Assembly (NCBI RefSeq): GCF_009932475.1
Contig: NZ_BJOV01000002.1
Coordinates: forward strand, 310,001-374,000
Length of the DNA stretch: 64,000 bases
Source of the DNA: Gordonia spumicola
GTDB taxonomy: Bacteria > Actinomycetota > Actinomycetes > Mycobacteriales > Mycobacteriaceae
Direction: 5' to 3'
Position numbers and translations under genes: made by a program. The notes under the pieces are model-generated. The model saw nothing but the letters and a program-made list of their open reading frames with translations. It did not search any database and was not told the origin of the DNA. Of this stretch, positions 7,724-17,419 are shown piece by piece. How positions within the stretch are numbered: position 1 is the stretch's first letter; each line of letters opens with the position of its first letter.

Positions 7724-9670
7724 ATGGCGACATCACCGAAGCACGTCTCCGACCACTCCCGTCGACATTTCCTCGGCCTCGCCGCGGGTGCGGCCGGAGT
7801 CGCGGGCGCGGCGACGCTGCTGCCGCCGTCCCTGCTGGCCGCGGTGGCGCAGGCCCGGCCCGCGGGATCGATCGACGATGTGGAGCACGTCGTGATCCTG
7901 ATGCAGGAGAACCGGTCGTTCGACCACTACTTCGGCACGATGAAAGGCGTCCGCGGCTTCGCCGACAACTCGGCGAAGCCCGGTGTCTTCGATCAGAACG
8001 GCGTCCACCCGTTCCTCGCCAGGGACGCCGCCAATCGCGGATCACTGTCGGTGGAGTACCTCGCGTCGCTCCCCCACGAATGGGCCGACGGCCAGAAGGC
8101 CCTGCGCCACGGGCACTGCGACGGCTGGATCGCGGCCAAGGGCAAGGCGACGATGGCCTGCTACGACCGCTCCGACATCCCGTTCCACCACGCTCTCGCC
8201 GAGACCTTCACCATCTGCGACGGATACTTCGCGTCGTCGCCCACCGGTACAGGGACCAACCGGAACTACCTGTTCAGCGGCACATCGGGCTACGAGCCGT
8301 GGGGCGCGCGCTCGGTCGGCAACGAGATGTACGCGCCGGTGCACCCCGGTCTGGAGTGGGAGACGTACGCCGAGACCCTGCACCGTGCGGGCGTCGACTG
8401 GCGCGTGTACCAGGAGTGGGACAACTTCACCGACAACAACCTCGACTTCTTCGCGAGCTTCCGAGCCATCGGACGCGACGCGGTCCTGCGGGCAGGCCAA
8501 CTCGGCGTCGACCTGACGGGCTTCTACTCGCTGCTCATCGAGGCCGGACGCACGAGTGTGGCGCCATCGGCCGACCAGAAGGCCCGGGCGGCCGCCGTCC
8601 ACCGAGCGGCCCGCGGACTCGGCGAACGCCGGGCCGACCTGTACGACCGCGCGCTCTACCGCAGCGAGCCCGGCACGTTGATCTCCCGTTTCCGGCGCGA
8701 CGTGCAACGCGACGCGCTGCCCGCGGTGTCGTGGATCGTCGCACCCGAAGCCGATTCGGAACATCCGAGGTCGTCGTCGCCGATCCAGTCGGCGAACGTC
8801 GTCTACCGGCTGCTCGACGCCCTCGCCTCCAGCCCCGAGGTGTGGGCCAAGACAGCGGTGATCCTCAACTACGACGAGTTCGACGGCTACTTCGACCACG
8901 TGGTGCCGCCGCTCCCGCCGAAGGGCGAGGCCGGCGAGTGGTGGGAGGGCGATCCGATGGGATTCGGCTTCCGCGTCCCACTGACGATCGTGTCGCCGTG
9001 GACCGTCGGCGGGCGCGTCTCGTCCGAGGTGTTCGACCACACGTCGGTGGTGCGTTTCCTGGAGAAGGTGACCGGGGTGCGGTGCCCCAACATCTCGACG
9101 TGGCGGCGCACCGTCGCGGGCGACCTGGTCTCGACGTTCGACTTCGCCCGCTCCGACGGCCTCGACGTGCCCGACGATCCCGGAAGGCCCCCGACGTTCC
9201 ACAAGCGATGGGAGGCCGAACCCGGCGGGGCGTTCCCCGTCCAGGAGTCGGGCGCCACGACCGCCCTCCCCACCCCGTACCGACTGTCGGCGAACGTTGT
9301 GAAGGGCGTCGTGGAACTCGTCAACGACGGTGGTCGTGCCGCCGTGTTCGCGGTGTTCCACGACGGCGACGTCGAGCACGTGACGGTGCGCGGAAAGCGC
9401 CAGATCCCGCTGCCGCGCACCACGTCTCACGTCGTGATCTGTGGCCCCGACCGCTTCCTGCGCGACCTGCACTTCACACCGGGCGGGTCGAGCGCACGCG
9501 TGGAGATCGACCACGCCGCGGGGACCGTCACCGTCGACGGCCGACCGGCGCCGGCCCGGGGCAGCTGGTACGAGGTGACCGTCGCACACACCGCTGGACG
9601 TCAGTACTTCACCGGGCGCGTCGAGAGCGGCCAGGTCACGACCACGTCGCCGCTGCGCCGCCAGCCGTAG
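7724..9670 (+). CDS. Tat-exported phospholipase C (copy 1)
   Basis: The 648-residue protein begins with a twin-arginine signal (HSRRHFLGLAAG, then a hydrophobic stretch ending ARPAGS). The phosphoesterase domain has the metal-binding VILMQENRSFDHYFG, the SEHPRSSSPIQS histidine motif and NYDEFDGYFDHVVPPLPP. Two C-terminal beta domains (DUF756 type) follow from about residue 510. Length and layout fit the phosphocholine-preferring phospholipase C family, longer than the roughly 520-residue mycobacterial Plc proteins. Near the expected nucleophile it reads TGTGTNRN, where copy 2 has the usual SPNRN. The ATG at 7724 is chosen for the Tat motif position and the -10 upstream. Confidence 0.88.
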   Translation: MATSPKHVSDHSRRHFLGLAAGAAGVAGAATLLPPSLLAAVAQARPAGSIDDVEHVVILMQENRSFDHYFGTMKGVRGFADNSAKPGVFDQNGVHPFLARDAANRGSLSVEYLASLPHEWADGQKALRHGHCDGWIAAKGKATMACYDRSDIPFHHALAETFTICDGYFASSPTGTGTNRNYLFSGTSGYEPWGARSVGNEMYAPVHPGLEWETYAETLHRAGVDWRVYQEWDNFTDNNLDFFASFRAIGRDAVLRAGQLGVDLTGFYSLLIEAGRTSVAPSADQKARAAAVHRAARGLGERRADLYDRALYRSEPGTLISRFRRDVQRDALPAVSWIVAPEADSEHPRSSSPIQSANVVYRLLDALASSPEVWAKTAVILNYDEFDGYFDHVVPPLPPKGEAGEWWEGDPMGFGFRVPLTIVSPWTVGGRVSSEVFDHTSVVRFLEKVTGVRCPNISTWRRTVAGDLVSTFDFARSDGLDVPDDPGRPPTFHKRWEAEPGGAFPVQESGATTALPTPYRLSANVVKGVVELVNDGGRAAVFAVFHDGDVEHVTVRGKRQIPLPRTTSHVVICGPDRFLRDLHFTPGGSSARVEIDHAAGTVTVDGRPAPARGSWYEVTVAHTAGRQYFTGRVESGQVTTTSPLRRQP

Positions 9671-9724
9671 CCGACTCGTCCACCGCACGACACCCCGACG
9701 ACATCGCCGGGCCACCCCGCATCC

Positions 9725-9740
9725 CTAGGGTCTGCTGATC
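9725..9740 (+). promoter_or_regulatory. -10 element of the second phospholipase C gene
   Basis: CTAGGGTC at 9725-9732 repeats the octamer found before copy 1, with TAGGGT ending 9 bases before the GTG. Copy 2 therefore probably has its own promoter instead of depending on read-through from copy 1, whose stop is 70 bp upstream. Confidence 0.45.
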
Positions 9741-11705
9741 GTGGCGACTTCCCCCGAACAGATCTCCGAACACTCCCGCAGGCACTTCCTCGGACTCACG
9801 GCAGGCGCCGTCGGCGCGGCCGCGGTCGCGACGCTCCTCCCGCCGTCCCTCCTCGAGGCGGTCGCGCAGGCACGGCCCGAAGGCAACCTTCGCCAGGTGG
9901 AGCACATCGTGGTGCTCATGCAGGAGAACCGATCGTTCGACCACTACTTCGGATCGCTCCGCGGGGTCCGCGGCTTCGCCGACAACTCGGCGTTGCCCGG
10001 CGTCTTCGACCAGGGCGGCGTCCACCCGTTCCTCGCCCGGTCTGCGGCCAACCGCGGAGAACTGTCGGTCGAATACCTGGCATCGCTCCCGCACGGTTGG
10101 CCCGACGGCCATCAGGCCCTCAACGGTGGACGCTGCGACGGCTGGATCCGCGCCAAGGGCAAGGCGACGATGGCCGCCTACGACAGACAGGACATCGGCT
10201 TCCACTACGCGCTCGCCGAGATGTTCACCGTGTGCGACGCGTACTTCGCGTCGTGCCCGACGTCGACGAGCCCCAACCGGAACTTCCTCTTCTCGGGTAC
10301 CACCGGGTTCGAACCGTGGGGCCCGCGCGCCGTCGGCAACGACGCCTACGACAGCTTCCACCCCGGCTACTCGTGGACGTCGTACGCCGAGAGCCTGCAG
10401 AACGCCGGAGTTGACTGGCGCGTCTACCAGGAATGGGACAACTTCACCGACAACAATCTCGACTTCTTCGCACGGCTGCGCACCATCGGACGCGCCGCGG
10501 TCACCACCGCGGGTGAGGGCGCCACCGACCTGACGGGCTTCTACGGCGATCTGCTCGGTCGATCGAAGGCCGACGACTCAGGCGTCTACCAGACCACCGA
10601 TGCACAACGCCGGGCGGCGACGTCCGTGCACGACGCGGCGCGTCGCCTCGGCCGAGCCGAGGCCGACCTGTACGACCGCGCGCTCTTCCGCGGCGAACCC
10701 GGCAGCATCGTGTCGCGCTTCCGCGACGACGTGAAACGCGACAGACTGCCGACGATCTCGTGGATCGTCACGTCGGCCGCCGACTCCGAACATCCGGGGT
10801 CGTCGTCTCCGATCCAGTCGTCCACCATCACCTACCAGCTGCTCGACGCCCTCGCAGCCAACCCGAAGGTGTGGAGCAAGACCGCAGTCCTGCTGAACTT
10901 CGACGAGTTCGACGGCTACTTCGACCACGTGGTCCCGCCGCTGCCGCCCGAGGGCGAGCCAGACGAGTGGTGGGACGGCAAGCCGATGGGCCTCGGCTTC
11001 CGCGTCCCGATGACGATCGTGTCGCCGTGGACGGTCGGCGGGCGCGTCTCGTCGGAGGTGTTCGACCACACGTCGGTGGTCCGCCTCATGGAACGGGTGA
11101 CGGGAGTCCGCTGCCCCAACATCTCCCGGTGGCGTCGGAAGGTGTGCGGCGATCTGGTCTCGACGTTCGACTTCTCCCGGTCGGACGGCTACCGGTCGCC
11201 CGCGCGGCCCGGCCCGGTGCCGACGTTCGTCGAACGCTGGAGCGCCGAACCCGGCGGCGACTTCCCGGTCCAGGAGACCGGTCGGGCCGTCGCACTGCCC
11301 ACTCCGTACCGTTTGTCGGCGAACGTGTCCGGCCGCGTCCTGACCCTCACGAACGAGGGGTCGCGGGCGGCCGTGTTCGCCGTCTTCCACAACGGGCGGA
11401 CCGAACACCACACCGTCACCGATCGACGACGGGTGACACTGCCGTCGAGCACATCGCACGTCATCGTCACCGGACCCGACCGCTTCCTCCGCGACCTGCA
11501 CCTGGGCGCGGACGGCTCCGCGGCCAAGGTGACGCTGAATCACGCGGGAGGCCGGACCACGGTGAACGGCCGCGACGTCACGTCCAGCGCCGTCCACGAC
11601 GGCTGGTACGAGGTGACCGTCGGCGGCACGGCGGGACGCCAGTACTACACGGGCCGTCTCGAGAACGGTCGCCGCCGACGCACCTCTCCGCTTCGTCGCG
11701 CCTGA
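9741..11705 (+). CDS. Tat-exported phospholipase C (copy 2)
   Basis: This 654-residue paralogue of the preceding gene is recognisable along its full length: Tat motif HSRRHFLGLTAG, VVLMQENRSFDHYFG, STSPNRNFLFSG, SEHPGSSSPIQS, NFDEFDGYFDHVVPP and the same two C-terminal DUF756-like domains. It hydrolyses phospholipids outside the membrane, giving diacylglycerol and a phospho-head-group; uptake of phosphate or choline is a likely purpose. The GTG start sits 9 bases after a TAGGGT -10 shared with copy 1. Tandem arrangement and similarity across gene and promoter point to duplication within this lineage. Confidence 0.88.
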   Translation: MATSPEQISEHSRRHFLGLTAGAVGAAAVATLLPPSLLEAVAQARPEGNLRQVEHIVVLMQENRSFDHYFGSLRGVRGFADNSALPGVFDQGGVHPFLARSAANRGELSVEYLASLPHGWPDGHQALNGGRCDGWIRAKGKATMAAYDRQDIGFHYALAEMFTVCDAYFASCPTSTSPNRNFLFSGTTGFEPWGPRAVGNDAYDSFHPGYSWTSYAESLQNAGVDWRVYQEWDNFTDNNLDFFARLRTIGRAAVTTAGEGATDLTGFYGDLLGRSKADDSGVYQTTDAQRRAATSVHDAARRLGRAEADLYDRALFRGEPGSIVSRFRDDVKRDRLPTISWIVTSAADSEHPGSSSPIQSSTITYQLLDALAANPKVWSKTAVLLNFDEFDGYFDHVVPPLPPEGEPDEWWDGKPMGLGFRVPMTIVSPWTVGGRVSSEVFDHTSVVRLMERVTGVRCPNISRWRRKVCGDLVSTFDFSRSDGYRSPARPGPVPTFVERWSAEPGGDFPVQETGRAVALPTPYRLSANVSGRVLTLTNEGSRAAVFAVFHNGRTEHHTVTDRRRVTLPSSTSHVIVTGPDRFLRDLHLGADGSAAKVTLNHAGGRTTVNGRDVTSSAVHDGWYEVTVGGTAGRQYYTGRLENGRRRRTSPLRRA

Positions 11706-11724
11706 GCGGTACCGCTCCGGTACC
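11704..11724. terminator. Short palindrome between convergent genes
   Basis: GAGCGGTACCGCTC at 11704-11717 is a perfect 14-bp palindrome, followed by a second GGTACC at 11719-11724. It sits just after the stop of phospholipase copy 2 and before the stop of the convergent DUF456 gene. No T-tract follows, so a terminator role is only suggested. Confidence 0.25.
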
Positions 11725-11726
11725 AC

Positions 11727-12203
11727 TCACGCGAGCAGGTACGACGACCAGACGCCGACGGCGACGAGGGCGCCCGCGAGTTCGATGAGGATCAGCAGGC
11801 CGACGGACTTGCTCGCGGCGATCCCGCCGGTCCAGCCCGCGCGCCAGTCGCCGAGGCGAAGGCCCTCGGCGACCACGGTGCCGAGGACGAAGCCGAGCGG
11901 CAGTCCGATCACGGGGACGACGAAGAACCCGACGATCCCGATCGCCCCGCCGACGACGAGAGACCATCGGGAGACGTCCGACTTGGCGAGCGACCGGCCG
12001 CCGACGACGTACTTGACCACCCACGCGATCAGCATCGCGGCCAGTGCGACGGCGAACACCCACCATGCGCCGCCGCCGGTGACGATCGCCCAGATCAGGA
12101 TGCCCGCGGCGACGAGCGTGGTCCCCGGCAGCATCGGCACCACGATGCCGAACAGGCCGACCACGATGAGCAGGACGACGCCGACGTATCCCCACGTGTT
12201 CAC
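11727..12203 (-). CDS. DUF456-family membrane protein
   Basis: The protein has 158 residues from the GTG at 12203. Four to five hydrophobic segments are visible: YVGVVLLIVVGLFGIVVPML, WWVFAVALAAMLIAWVV, WSLVVGGAIGIVGFFVVP and the C-terminal VGLLILIELAGALVAVGVW. The order VGLFGIVVPMLPGTTLVAAG and VVPVIGLPLGFVLGTVVAEG is typical of DUF456, of unknown function. The longer frame to 12299 runs into the divergent gluQRS gene. A TACATT hexamer 6 bases before this GTG supports a leaderless start. Confidence 0.75.
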   Translation of the reverse strand: MNTWGYVGVVLLIVVGLFGIVVPMLPGTTLVAAGILIWAIVTGGGAWWVFAVALAAMLIAWVVKYVVGGRSLAKSDVSRWSLVVGGAIGIVGFFVVPVIGLPLGFVLGTVVAEGLRLGDWRAGWTGGIAASKSVGLLILIELAGALVAVGVWSSYLLA

Positions 12204-12231
12204 CTCGTCAATGTACGCATACGGTGGAACG
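12204..12231. promoter_or_regulatory. Back-to-back leaderless promoters, DUF456 / gluQRS
   Basis: Only 28 bp separate the two GTG starts. The minus-strand -10 TACATT is at 12215-12210 and the plus-strand -10 TACGGT at 12220-12225, each 6 bases from its start codon and 4 bp from the other. Each -35 region would lie inside or beyond the opposite promoter, so two polymerases could not bind together. Confidence 0.5.
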
Positions 12232-13140
12232 GTGGTCCTCGACGTCACGCCCGCCGGGCGCTTCGCCCCCTCGCCGTCCGGTGATCTGCACATCGGCAAT
12301 CTGCGGACGGCTGTGCTGGCGCAGTTGTTCGCCGACGCGTCGGGTCGCCGGTTCCTGCTGCGAGTGGAGGATCTCGACCGGGTCAGAGAGGGCTCCGAGC
12401 AGCGGCAGCTCGCCGATCTCGCCGCGCTCGGCCTGCGGTGGGCGCAGCCGCTGGTCCGGCAGTCCGACCGCCGCTCCGTCTACGAGACCGTGATCGCGCG
12501 GTTGACCGCCGACGGCCACACCTTCGAGTGCTTCTGCACACGCCGCGAGATACTCGACGCCCCGTCGGCGCCGCACGCCCCGCAGGGCGCCTACCCCGGC
12601 ACCTGCCGGGACCTCACCGAATCCGAGCGCGAGGAACGACGCCGCACGCGTCCCGCCGCGATCCGCCTGCGCGCCGACGTCGCCGAGTTCACCGTTCACG
12701 ACGTGCTGCACGGCGACTTCACCGGCGACGTCGACGACTTCGTCCTCCGACGCAACGACGGCACCCCCGCATACAACCTGGCGGTGGTCGTCGACGACGC
12801 CGAGACCGGCGTGGATCAGGTGGTCCGCGGCGACGACCTGTTGACGTCCGCTCCACGTCAGGCCTACCTCGCGACCAGGCTCGGGTCGTCGCCGCCGGAG
12901 TACGCGCACGTCCCGATGGTCCTCAACACCGCGGGCGCACGTCTGGCGAAACGCGACGGAGCCGTCACCCTGGCCGATCTCGCCGACACCGACGTCGACG
13001 CGTCGGACGTCCTGTCCCTGATCGCGGTGTCGCTCGGCATGGCCTCGGCGGGTGAACGGGTGACGCTCGACGTCCTCCGGGACCGTTTCGACCCCGCTCG
13101 TCTCCCCCGCGACCCCTGGATCTTCGCGGGCGCACCTTAG
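12232..13140 (+). CDS. gluQ: Glutamyl-Q tRNA(Asp) synthetase
   Basis: This 302-residue protein is a truncated glutamyl-tRNA synthetase without the anticodon-binding domain, the hallmark of GluQRS. It has RFAPSPSGDLHIGN (HIGH motif), ECFCTRREI with YPGTC (the zinc-binding C-x-C, Tyr, Cys set) and LAKRDG (KMSKS equivalent). GluQRS attaches glutamate to the queuosine base at position 34 of tRNA(Asp). A tgt gene for inserting that base lies 6 kb away. The GTG at 12232 follows a TACGGT -10 by 6 bases; the upstream in-frame ATG at 12211 lies inside the promoter. Confidence 0.88.
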   Translation: MVLDVTPAGRFAPSPSGDLHIGNLRTAVLAQLFADASGRRFLLRVEDLDRVREGSEQRQLADLAALGLRWAQPLVRQSDRRSVYETVIARLTADGHTFECFCTRREILDAPSAPHAPQGAYPGTCRDLTESEREERRRTRPAAIRLRADVAEFTVHDVLHGDFTGDVDDFVLRRNDGTPAYNLAVVVDDAETGVDQVVRGDDLLTSAPRQAYLATRLGSSPPEYAHVPMVLNTAGARLAKRDGAVTLADLADTDVDASDVLSLIAVSLGMASAGERVTLDVLRDRFDPARLPRDPWIFAGAP

Positions 13141-13144
13141 CGCG

Positions 13145-16081
13145 CTACACGTTGTGGCCGCGGCGGGTGCGGTGGATGAGGCCGTCCCAGGCGTGCTCGC
13201 CGGTGCGGTCGGCTACGGTCCTGGCTCGGGAGAGGATCCGGTCGGCCATGTCCGGGCGCCCCGCGATCATCTCGACTTCGGCCGCGAGCACCAGGAACAT
13301 CGGGAGCATCGCGGTGCTCCCGTCCGCGGTGTAGACGGCGACGGCGTCCCGGACCACGCCCGTGTCGAACGGCGCACCGGTGCGGGCCCGCGCCCAGTAG
13401 CCGATGATGTCCGCACACGCCGCCCACTGCGGTGACCCCGCGGTTCGCAGTTCCGCGGCCAGCACGGACGACGCGTCGGCCACCCCGTCCGGCTCGTCGA
13501 GGATCGCCGCCACTTCGACGGCCGTCAGCCTGGCGACCAGTGCGTTGAATCCGTCTCCGCGGGCGAGCGCCAGGTCGGCGCCCTCCCTGACGTGCAGGCG
13601 GGCGGCGGTCGCGCGGCCGTCCAACGCCTCGCTGACCGCGAGGTAGCCGTGCACGCGAGGATGGAAGAACGCGGTCGGATCGGCCACCGTGTCGGGCGGC
13701 TCGTAGTCGGCGAAGAACGTCTCGGCGAGACGACGGCCGCGGGCGGCGTCGCCGCGGAGCATCGCGAGTCCGATCTGCACGAACAACGAACCAGCGGACG
13801 GTCGCCCGTCGCCGTCGACCATGCGCTGCGCCAACGACTGCGCTTCGTCCAGCGCCCCTCGCCCGCACAGGACGAGGCAGTGCAGTGCCGCGGCCACGTG
13901 CTGGTCGTCGCCCAACTCCCAGGCGCGGGTGACGGCCCGTTCGACGGCGTCGCTCGATTGACCGTCGATGATCGACGCCGCGCCCGCCACATTCAGCCAC
14001 AGGCCGGCGAGGATCCCGTCGTCGACCGGCGTCTCCGGTTCACGTTCGACGATGTCGATGACTCGCGTCGACAGCAGTGCGATGTCGCGGTGCGCACACC
14101 GGACGAGGGCCCGGTCGAGGGCCGCCGTGATCACCTGCACCGTGTCGACCGGCGACAGATACGCCCCCGCCTCCCACGCATGATGGGCCGCCGCGACCAT
14201 CGCCTCGTATGCGGGCGTCCGGGCGGGCGAGGCGTGTGCCCGGTGGACGGCGACCGCGCCCGCGTGCAGACGCTGCAGGACGGCCAGGGAAGTCCGGGCG
14301 ATCGTCGCATCGCGCAGCAGTCCGTGCGCGAAACGGTAGGTGCGCGGCCCGGCCAGGTGCACGATCTCCGTCGCGACGGGCGCCGCGAACGCCTCATGGA
14401 CGTGGGCGACGTCGCGTCCGGTCAGTTCCGCGACCACCGCGACGTCCGCTTCGGCTCCGATCACCGCCGCCGCGGCCAGCACGTCGAGCGAGTCCTGGCC
14501 GCAGGCGTCGAGGCGGGCCCCGATCACGTCGACGAGAGTGTCCGGCACTCCGCTCGGCGCCCCGTCGACACCCGCGACCCGGACCAGTTCCTTCACGTAC
14601 AGGGGATTCCCGCCGGTACTCTCCCACACTGCTCGGGCGTCGGCCGCGGTGAGCGGCTCCTCTGCCACAACGCCCGCGAGTTCGGCGGTCGCGCCGACGT
14701 CGAGTCCGCCGAGCCGGACCACGGTGCCCCGGGTGGACCGCAACCGCGGGTCGAGGTCGGAGCCCGACCAGATCACGATCACGGCGACCGGCCTGCCCGC
14801 GATCCGGTCGGCGAGGAGCGCGAGCGCGTCCAACGACGCCGGGTCGGCTCGGTGGACGTCGTCGAGGACCACCAGCAGCGGCCTGTCGACGGCCAGGGTC
14901 GCGATGACGTCGACGACGCCGGAGGCGAACTCGAAGTCGGACACCGCGGGGATGCCCGGCACGGCGAGCCCCTCGGTCCACTCGGGAAGCAGGCTCGACA
15001 ACGCGTCGGCCTTCACGCGGCCGAGGCGTTCCCGTTCGGCCGGATCGGTGACGACCTGCCGCAGGACCTGCGTCCACGCCCACCCCCGGGGCGGCCGCAG
15101 GCCCGCGGGCTGCCCCGCCCAGCCGACGGCGAAGTCGTCTCCCGCATCGACGACGACCTGTTCGGCCAGGGTCGTCTTTCCGATGCCGCTCGGCCCGGTG
15201 ACGACGACGAGACCGCCCCGCCCGGCGCGGGCGGCGTCGACGGTCTCGGCGACCACCCGCAGCTCCCTGGTGCGGCCGACGAACGACCTGGTCGCGGGCC
15301 TGCGGATCATGCCGGGGCGCGGTGTCAGCAGCGACGGGTCGCGGTCGCCGATGCGCTGCGCGAGCTCCCGCAGGTCCGCACCGGGCACGGTCCCGACCTC
15401 CGCGAGCAGGATGGCGCTCGCGCGGTCGTAGGCCTGCAGGGCCTCGCCGGTTCGGCCCGTCGCGTGCAACGCGATCATGAGGTGTCGCCAGAACGGTTCG
15501 TGCAGCGGATGCCGATTCACCGTGTCGGTCATCAACGCCAGGTGCCTGCCCGGTTCCCCGCGTCGTGCCGACAGCTCGAACAGGTCGTCCAGGGCGGTGC
15601 GTCGTCTGACGTCGGCCGCGGCCGACGCCTGCCGGGCGAACTCGGCGTCCCCGAACTCGGCGAACGGCTCCCCGCGATACGTGTCCACGGCTTCGACGAG
15701 GGCCGATTCGGCGGCCGCGAGGTCGCCCGCCCGGGCCAGGTCCCGACCTCGGGCGGCCGCGGCCGCGAAGTCGACGAGGTCGACGGTGTCGTCGGCGGAC
15801 AGGTCGAGCGCATACCCGTGCCCACGGGACACGATCCGGGGCCGTCCGTCGACCGCGGCGAACTGCCTGCGCAGGTTGGACACGTATGCGCGCACCGACG
15901 TCAGCGCCTTCGTCGGCGGCGTCGAACGCCACAGGACGTCGACGATCTCGCCCGATCCGACGGTCGTGCCCGGATCGGCGAGCAGCCGGGCCAGCAGCAG
16001 GCGCTGCTTGGGTCCGCCGAGTCTCAGTGGTCCTTCGGGGCCGCTGGCGGCGACGACTCCGAATGCGCGGAAGGCGATCAT
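13145..16081 (-). CDS. Large BTAD/AAA-ATPase transcriptional regulator (SARP/AfsR-like)
   Basis: The protein has 978 residues from the ATG at 16081. An OmpR-type winged helix (about 3-92, LGGPKQRLLLARLLADPG and SVRAYVSNLRRQF) is followed by a bacterial transcriptional activation domain (about 100-245). Next is an AAA/NACHT-like ATPase with Walker A GPSGIGKT at 296-303 and Walker B LLVVLDDVHRAD. The C-terminal 400 residues are helical and TPR-like. The frame also opens at a TTG (16141), but the DNA-binding domain starts right at this ATG. Such proteins activate secondary-metabolite or cell-surface genes; no biosynthetic cluster is adjacent, so the target is unknown. Confidence 0.82.
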   Translation of the reverse strand: MIAFRAFGVVAASGPEGPLRLGGPKQRLLLARLLADPGTTVGSGEIVDVLWRSTPPTKALTSVRAYVSNLRRQFAAVDGRPRIVSRGHGYALDLSADDTVDLVDFAAAAARGRDLARAGDLAAAESALVEAVDTYRGEPFAEFGDAEFARQASAAADVRRRTALDDLFELSARRGEPGRHLALMTDTVNRHPLHEPFWRHLMIALHATGRTGEALQAYDRASAILLAEVGTVPGADLRELAQRIGDRDPSLLTPRPGMIRRPATRSFVGRTRELRVVAETVDAARAGRGGLVVVTGPSGIGKTTLAEQVVVDAGDDFAVGWAGQPAGLRPPRGWAWTQVLRQVVTDPAERERLGRVKADALSSLLPEWTEGLAVPGIPAVSDFEFASGVVDVIATLAVDRPLLVVLDDVHRADPASLDALALLADRIAGRPVAVIVIWSGSDLDPRLRSTRGTVVRLGGLDVGATAELAGVVAEEPLTAADARAVWESTGGNPLYVKELVRVAGVDGAPSGVPDTLVDVIGARLDACGQDSLDVLAAAAVIGAEADVAVVAELTGRDVAHVHEAFAAPVATEIVHLAGPRTYRFAHGLLRDATIARTSLAVLQRLHAGAVAVHRAHASPARTPAYEAMVAAAHHAWEAGAYLSPVDTVQVITAALDRALVRCAHRDIALLSTRVIDIVEREPETPVDDGILAGLWLNVAGAASIIDGQSSDAVERAVTRAWELGDDQHVAAALHCLVLCGRGALDEAQSLAQRMVDGDGRPSAGSLFVQIGLAMLRGDAARGRRLAETFFADYEPPDTVADPTAFFHPRVHGYLAVSEALDGRATAARLHVREGADLALARGDGFNALVARLTAVEVAAILDEPDGVADASSVLAAELRTAGSPQWAACADIIGYWARARTGAPFDTGVVRDAVAVYTADGSTAMLPMFLVLAAEVEMIAGRPDMADRILSRARTVADRTGEHAWDGLIHRTRRGHNV

Positions 16082-16228
16082 CTCAGTCGAAATGAATACT
16101 CCATCCTGACGTCGTCGTGCAGCGTTCCAATCATTCTCCAAGCGACCGATCCTACGGTGTCACCACTCACGACGCCGGAGCCCCGACGTCGCCATATCCG
16201 GGCAATCCGGGATCAGGAGGACACCGAC

Positions 16229-16936
16229 ATGCACATCTCAACTCTCACCCGCGGCCTGGTCGTCACCGCGTCGGCGTGCGCGCTCGTCGTCGGCGCCGCC
16301 GCCTGCGGCAAGGACGACTCGTCATCCGCGCCCAGCTCGACATCGTCGTCGACCAGCGCCGCGAGCACCACCACCACGACGGCCACGACGTCGACCACCA
16401 GCGGCTCGAACCCGACGATCGCCGACTACATCAAACAGCAGGGCATCACCGAGACGAAGGCGACCCCGGGCGAGGACGGCGCACCCGAGATCGACAGCGT
16501 GACGCCCGACGGTTGGGAGGTCGTCGGCAAGAGCGATCTCCCCGAGTACGCGCTCGGAGCCATCAAGTACACGGGACCGGAGTCGGAGGGCTCGAACTAC
16601 ACGGCCAACATCGTCTCCCTGTTCTCGAAACTGACCGGACCCGTCGACGTCGACAAGCTGTTCGAGCTGGCGCCGGGCGAACTGCGCAACCTCGATCAGT
16701 TCCAGGAGATCGGCTCGGGTCACCGCGACACGCTGTCGGGCTTCCCGTCGTACAAGATGGCGGGTCAGTACAGCCTCGACGGCATGACGGCCCTCACCGC
16801 GCAGCAGACCGTGGTCATCAAGGCGTCCGACGGCGTCTACGTGCTCCAGTTGAACGCGACGAGCAACGAGGCCCAGGCCGACGCTCTCCAGAAGGCGATG
16901 GACTCGATCGACGCGAACGTCAAGATCACCGCCTGA
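16229..16936 (+). CDS. LpqN/LpqT-family lipoprotein
   Basis: The 235-residue protein has a lipoprotein signal (lipobox VGAAAC near residue 25), a Ser/Thr-rich linker of about 35 residues, and a folded domain starting TIADYIKQQGITET. The TIxDYI opening and the ending QADALQKAMDSID are typical of the LpqN family, which in mycobacteria touches mycolate transport and periplasmic binding. The ATG has a strong AGGAGG ribosome site 8 bases upstream. It is transcribed divergently from the BTAD regulator with 147 bp between them. Confidence 0.82.
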   Translation: MHISTLTRGLVVTASACALVVGAAACGKDDSSSAPSSTSSSTSAASTTTTTATTSTTSGSNPTIADYIKQQGITETKATPGEDGAPEIDSVTPDGWEVVGKSDLPEYALGAIKYTGPESEGSNYTANIVSLFSKLTGPVDVDKLFELAPGELRNLDQFQEIGSGHRDTLSGFPSYKMAGQYSLDGMTALTAQQTVVIKASDGVYVLQLNATSNEAQADALQKAMDSIDANVKITA

Positions 16937-16998
16937 GCGGCTGATCTCCGCGAATGCCGACGGACTCGCCGCGGAGGGCGGCGGGTCCGTCGGTGCGG

Positions 16999-17409
<411 letters not shown>

Positions 17410-17419
17410 GCAGGCAACG

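Noticed and set aside
12204..12303. N-terminal extension of the DUF456 protein to 12299
   Set aside because: The added residues are antisense to the start of gluQRS and have no family likeness; the leaderless GTG at 12203 is better supported.
13592..16936. Very long plus-strand open frame (1114 codons) antisense to the BTAD regulator
   Set aside because: It is an antisense shadow caused by GC-rich third positions; the translation is Arg/Gly/Asp-rich without motifs, and only its end is the real LpqN-like gene.
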